Assembly (NCBI GenBank): GCA_016705325.1
Contig: JADIYJ010000030.1
Location: 5,001 to 69,000, forward strand
Reading direction: 5' to 3'
Length of the DNA: 64,000 nucleotides
DNA from: Pseudomonadota bacterium
Lineage (GTDB): Bacteria; Pseudomonadota; Gammaproteobacteria; Steroidobacterales; Steroidobacteraceae
Shown here: piece after piece, positions 60,273-64,000 of the stretch
Layout of the letters: every line of letters begins with the position of its first letter
How positions within the stretch are numbered: the first letter of the stretch is position 1
Program-made: the position numbers and the translations under genes
Notes under the pieces: generated by a model
The model's database searches: none
Told to the model about the DNA's origin: nothing
Seen by the model: only the letters and a program-made list of their open reading frames with translations

Positions 60273-60348
60273 GCCCACGTAGCTCAGTCGGTAGAGCACG
60301 TCCTTGGTAAGGACGAGGTCACCGGTTCGATTCCGGTCGTGGGCTCCA
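60273..60348 (+). tRNA. tRNA-Thr (anticodon GGU)
   Basis: 76 nt. The acceptor GCCCACG pairs with CGTGGGC, followed by TCCA. The anticodon loop TTGGTAA gives GGT. It complements the UGU tRNA-Thr at 28166. Confidence 0.95.
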
Positions 60349-60355
60349 GTTTAGG

Positions 60356-60460
60356 AAGTGATTAGTGATCAGTGATTAGCGATCAGTGAAGACATGCTCC
60401 CTGGGTAGCCCTTCGCTCTTCGCTTGGCACTAATCACTAATCACTAATCACTAGTCACTT
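60356..60460. repeat. Long imperfect inverted repeat of heptad (GTGATTA)n upstream of tuf
   Basis: The left arm at 60356-60388 and the right arm at 60428-60460 are inverted copies matching at 29 of 33 positions, each built from tandem GTGATTA-like heptads, with a loop of about 40 nt. It lies between tRNA-Thr and tuf. It would form a long RNA hairpin before the tuf ribosome site or a cruciform in DNA. Confidence 0.8.
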
Positions 60461-60486
60461 GTTTTATGTATTAGAGGTAATCGGTC

Positions 60487-61677
<1,191 letters not shown>

Positions 61678-61683
61678 TGAATG

Positions 61684-61741
61684 AATAGTGATTAGTGATG
61701 GGGCGCCGCGGCGCGGCGCTCTTCACTAGTCACTAGCCACT
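61684..61741. repeat. Inverted heptad repeat downstream of tuf
   Basis: GAATAGTGATTAGTGA and a right arm at about 61726-61741 are inverted copies (14 of 16). The loop carries a GC-rich palindrome (GGCGCCGCGGCGC). The units (GTGATTA, CACTAGT) belong to the same family as the repeat upstream of tuf, so tuf is framed by related structures. It may act as a terminator-like or processing element; there is no T-run. Confidence 0.65.
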
Positions 61742-61803
61742 ATTCACTATCCACTAGTTTCCAAGAGGGTTCGTTCAGTCCTTCAACGAAGTTTGTGCAG
61801 CAC

Positions 61804-61879
61804 AGGCCAGTAGCTCAATTGGCAGAGCGGCGGTCTCCAAAACCGCAGGTTGGGGGTTCGATTCCCTCCTGGCCTGCCA
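61804..61879 (+). tRNA. tRNA-Trp (anticodon CCA)
   Basis: 76 nt. The acceptor AGGCCAG pairs with CTGGCCT, followed by GCCA. The anticodon loop CTCCAAA gives CCA. Its position between tuf and secE is the classic gammaproteobacterial arrangement. Confidence 0.96.
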
Positions 61880-61951
61880 GTCGATGAGCGGACAGCGGCG
61901 GCGCGTGCAGGCAAACAGCGGAACAGGACGGGTCGGGCCCGGCGTGAGCGA

Positions 61952-62332
61952 ATGACCGAACAGGCACAAGCCAGCGGCGCAAGCGCGCTGGACACAGCAA
62001 AGCTCGTCGCAGCAGTCGCGATCCTCGTGGCGGGCGTCGCGTCCTTCTACGTGTTCGACCAGTACCCGGCCGCGGTGCGCTGGCTGGTCGTGCTGGTCGC
62101 GGTGGCAGCCGGCATCTTCGTCGCGCTGCAGTCGGCGCAGGGTCGCGAGCTGTGGCAGTTCGTGCAGGGTTCGCGCGTCGAACTGCGCAAGGTCGTCTGG
62201 CCCACGCGCGAGGACACCACCAAGATGACGCTCGTCGTCGTCGCGGCAATCCTCGTGATGGGGCTTTTTTTCTGGCTGCTCGACATGATGCTGGGCGCGA
62301 TCACGCGCGCCCTCACCGGGCAAGGGGGCTGA
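61952..62332 (+). CDS. secE: Preprotein translocase subunit SecE
   Basis: 126 residues with three membrane segments (VAAVAILVAGVASFYVF, WLVVLVAVAAGIFVAL, MTLVVVAAILVMGLFFWLL), the three-helix form of gammaproteobacterial SecE. The conserved cytosolic segment RVELRKVVWPTREDTTKMT precedes the last helix. It stabilises the SecYEG channel. It precedes nusG by 2 nt. Confidence 0.94.
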   Translation: MTEQAQASGASALDTAKLVAAVAILVAGVASFYVFDQYPAAVRWLVVLVAVAAGIFVALQSAQGRELWQFVQGSRVELRKVVWPTREDTTKMTLVVVAAILVMGLFFWLLDMMLGAITRALTGQGG

Positions 62333-62334
62333 CC

Positions 62335-62640
62335 GTGGCGCTGCGCTGGTATGTCGTTCACGCCTACTCGAACTTCGAGCACAAGGTCTCGGCGAGCCTG
62401 AGGGACCGCGTCAAGCTCCACGGGCTCGACGACAAGTTCGGCGAGATCCTGGTCCCGACCGAAGAAGTGGTCGAGATGCGGGACGGGCAGCGCCGCAAGA
62501 GCGAGCGCAAGTTCTTCCCGGGCTACGTGCTCGTGCAGATGGAGATGAACGAAGACACCTGGCACCTCGTGCGCGAGACGCCGAAGGTCCTCGGGTTCAA
62601 CGGGGAGCCCGCGAGGGCGTTCGCACCCAACAGAGGTAGA
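62335..62640 (+). CDS. nusG: Transcription antitermination protein NusG, C-terminal half missing
   Basis: GTG start (VALRWYVVHAYSNFEHKVSASLRDRVKLHGL). The NGN domain is complete through GEILVPTEEVVEMRDGQRRKSERKFFPGYVLVQMEMNEDTWHLVRETPKVLGF. It then changes abruptly to NGEPARAFAPNRG and runs into the rplK start region. A normal NusG has about 180 residues and a KOW domain with a VRVxDGPF motif; here about 80-90 codons are missing. The deletion is not a one-base shift. Since nusG is essential in most bacteria, an assembly or cloning deletion is the likely cause. Confidence 0.88.
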
Positions 62641-62645
62641 GAGAG

Positions 62646-63083
62646 ATGGCAAAGAAAGTCAACGGCTACGTCAAGCTGCAGGTGCCTGCAGGCCAGGCGA
62701 ACCCGAGCCCGCCGATCGGTCCGGCGCTCGGCCAGCAGGGCGTCAACATCATGGAGTTCTGCAAGCAGTTCAATGCGCAGACGCAGCAGGTCGAGAAGGG
62801 CCTGCCGATTCCGGTGGTGATCACGGTCTACAGCGACCGCAGCTTCACCTTCATCATGAAGACGCCGCCCGCGTCCGTGCTGATCCGCAAGGCGATCGGC
62901 ATCGAGAAGGGCAGCGGCACGCCGAACACCGCCAAGGTCGGCAAGATCACGCGCAAGCAGCTCGAAGACATTGCCAGGACGAAGACCCCGGACCTGACCG
63001 CCGCCGATCTCGAAGCGGCCGTGAGGACCATCGCGGGCAGTGCCCGCAGCATGGGTGTCGACGTCGAAGGGCTGGAGGTCTGA
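62646..63083 (+). CDS. rplK: 50S ribosomal protein L11
   Basis: 145 residues: MAKKVNGYVKLQVPAGQANPSPPIGPALGQQGVNIMEFCKQFNAQT is nearly invariant in L11. The C-terminal rRNA-binding domain ends with AGSARSMGVDVEGLEV. It binds the GTPase-associated 23S region. A GAGAGAG ribosome site precedes it. The stop is 2 nt before the rplA start. Confidence 0.98.
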   Translation: MAKKVNGYVKLQVPAGQANPSPPIGPALGQQGVNIMEFCKQFNAQTQQVEKGLPIPVVITVYSDRSFTFIMKTPPASVLIRKAIGIEKGSGTPNTAKVGKITRKQLEDIARTKTPDLTAADLEAAVRTIAGSARSMGVDVEGLEV

Positions 63084-63085
63084 TC

Positions 63086-63790
63086 ATGGTTGCCGTCGCC
63101 AAGCGTATGAAGCCGTGGGCCGAGAAGATCGTCCCGGGCAAGCAGTACCCGATCGAGGATGCCATCGGCATCGTCAAGCAGTTCGCCACCGCCAAGTTCG
63201 ACGAAGCCGTCGACGTCTCGGTCAACCTGGGCGTGGACGCGTCCAAGTCGGACCAGCAGGTCCGCGGCTCGACCGTGCTACCGCACGGCACGGGCAAGAC
63301 CGTCCGCGTCGCGGTGTTCACGCAGGGCAAGAATGCCGATCTCGCGCGTGAAGCCGGCGCCGACATCGTCGGCATGGAGGACCTCGCCGAAAAGGTCAAG
63401 GCGGGCGAGCTCAACTTCGACGTGGTGGTCGCCAGCCCGGACGCCATGCGCGTCGTCGGCCAGCTCGGCCAGATCCTCGGTCCGCGCGGCCTGATGCCGA
63501 ACCCGAAAGTCGGCACGGTCACGCCGGACGTCGCGGGCGCCGTCCGCAACGCGAAGGCCGGCCAGGTTCGTTTCCGCACCGACAAGGGCGGCGTGATCCA
63601 TTGCACGATCGGCAAGGCGAGTTTCGACACGTCGAAGCTGAAGGAAAACCTGCAGGCCCTGCTGGGCGACCTGCAGAAGTCCAAGCCGGCGTCGTCGAAG
63701 GGCGTCTACCTGCGCAAGGTCACCGTGTCGTCGACGATGGGTCCCGGCGTGCCGGTCGACCAGTCGTCGCTCACGTCGACTGCGGGTTGA
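63086..63790 (+). CDS. rplA: 50S ribosomal protein L1
   Basis: 234 residues. KFDEAVDVSVNLGVDASKSDQQVRGSTVLPHGTGKTVRVAVF and LGPRGLMPNPKVGTVTPDVAGAVRNAKAGQVRFRTDKGGVIHCTIGKASF are typical L1 signatures. In enterobacteria L1 represses the rplK-rplA mRNA by binding its leader; the same is likely here. Confidence 0.98.
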   Translation: MVAVAKRMKPWAEKIVPGKQYPIEDAIGIVKQFATAKFDEAVDVSVNLGVDASKSDQQVRGSTVLPHGTGKTVRVAVFTQGKNADLAREAGADIVGMEDLAEKVKAGELNFDVVVASPDAMRVVGQLGQILGPRGLMPNPKVGTVTPDVAGAVRNAKAGQVRFRTDKGGVIHCTIGKASFDTSKLKENLQALLGDLQKSKPASSKGVYLRKVTVSSTMGPGVPVDQSSLTSTAG

Positions 63791-63809
63791 GCCGGGACGA
63801 AGCTTTTTG

Positions 63810-64000
63810 AATTCAAGGTTTTGATGCAGGGCCGTCCATCGCCCCAGCCCACGCGAGTGGCGCTGGCACCACCTCGGTGGTGTAAAGCGGGGGACGGTCA
63901 TCATCGAAGACCGCAGGCGGGAGAACTCCTCGGAGCCGCTCCCTTAATCGCGCAGCCTGCGCAGATGGTGGTACCCGAGTCAGTGTCTCACTGCCGAAGG
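63810..64000 (+). ncRNA. Ribosomal protein L10 leader (rplJL autoregulatory leader), partial
   Basis: The sequence after rplA (gaccgcaggcgggag, then cttaatcgcgcagcctgcgcagatggtg near 63944-63977) fits the conserved L10 leader. The order rplK-rplA-leader-rplJ is usual. The rplJ start lies just beyond the window. L10(L12)4 binds this structure to repress rplJL translation. Confidence 0.8.

Noticed and set aside
60356..60460. Rho-independent terminator or riboswitch before tuf
   Set aside because: No T-run follows and the arms are AT-containing heptads with no known aptamer motif; described as a repeat instead.

Overview
The window is GC-rich DNA from a gammaproteobacterium. The right end carries the classical order tRNA-Tyr, tRNA-Gly, tRNA-Thr, tuf, tRNA-Trp, secE, nusG, rplK, rplA and an L10 leader; the left end is the 3' part of an rRNA operon (23S, 5S, terminator). 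The species cannot be named from the sequence alone. The gene content (three OmcA/MtrC-type decaheme lipoproteins, an MtrA/MtrB pair, an octaheme cytochrome, NapC-like and cytochrome c-b quinol-linked proteins, Feo iron uptake, NiFe-hydrogenase maturation, a V/A-type ATPase) fits a metal- or sulfur-respiring, H2-using facultative or anaerobic lifestyle.

Layout. 1-2615: rRNA. 2640-6046: a sigma-54 activator (minus strand, frame-disrupted), divergent from a lipid-anchored octaheme tetrathionate-reductase-family cytochrome that has its own -24/-12 promoter and terminator. 6233-9443: a signalling set (GAF-PP2C-ATPase, STAS protein, ECF sigma, anti-sigma). 9560-13478: a Gly-Ala-Ala repeat protein and a HEXXH protease/beta-propeller/beta-barrel protein. 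13509-16393: PrsW-like protease and Uup. 16633-20642: a monoheme c, a NapC-like multiheme c and a multiheme c-cytochrome b protein, the likely inner-membrane quinol-oxidising part. 20837-23267: FeoB-associated protein, FeoB, FeoA. 23434-29510: CtlX-like hydrolase, plsY-birA-coaX, a second monoheme c, SPOR protein, tRNA-Thr, bactofilin, lipoprotein. 29822-36984: hypCABDF, a HemW-like radical SAM gene, hypE; no hydrogenase structural genes are in the window. 37726-48854: the outer-membrane electron-conduit locus, followed by a MenA-like gene. 50003-57962: a complete nine-gene V/A-type ATPase operon. 58142-60023: PilZ, murI with an in-frame TAG, and an aldo/keto reductase remnant. 60002-64000: tRNAs and the tuf-rplA block.

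How it works together (inference): the NapC-like and c-b proteins take electrons from (mena)quinol and pass them to periplasmic cytochromes and MtrA; MtrA inside the MtrB barrel hands them to the decaheme lipoproteins on the cell surface. Feo would import Fe(II) formed by iron reduction, and hyp would mature a hydrogenase that feeds the quinone pool.

Caution: many otherwise well-conserved genes (FeoB, HypF, Uup, PlsY, several cytochromes) are broken by one-base shifts, often in G or C runs. nusG lacks its C-terminal half and murI has a nonsense codon. The frameshift pattern looks more like uncorrected sequencing indels than true pseudogenes. Such genes are given here as single features spanning the shifts.
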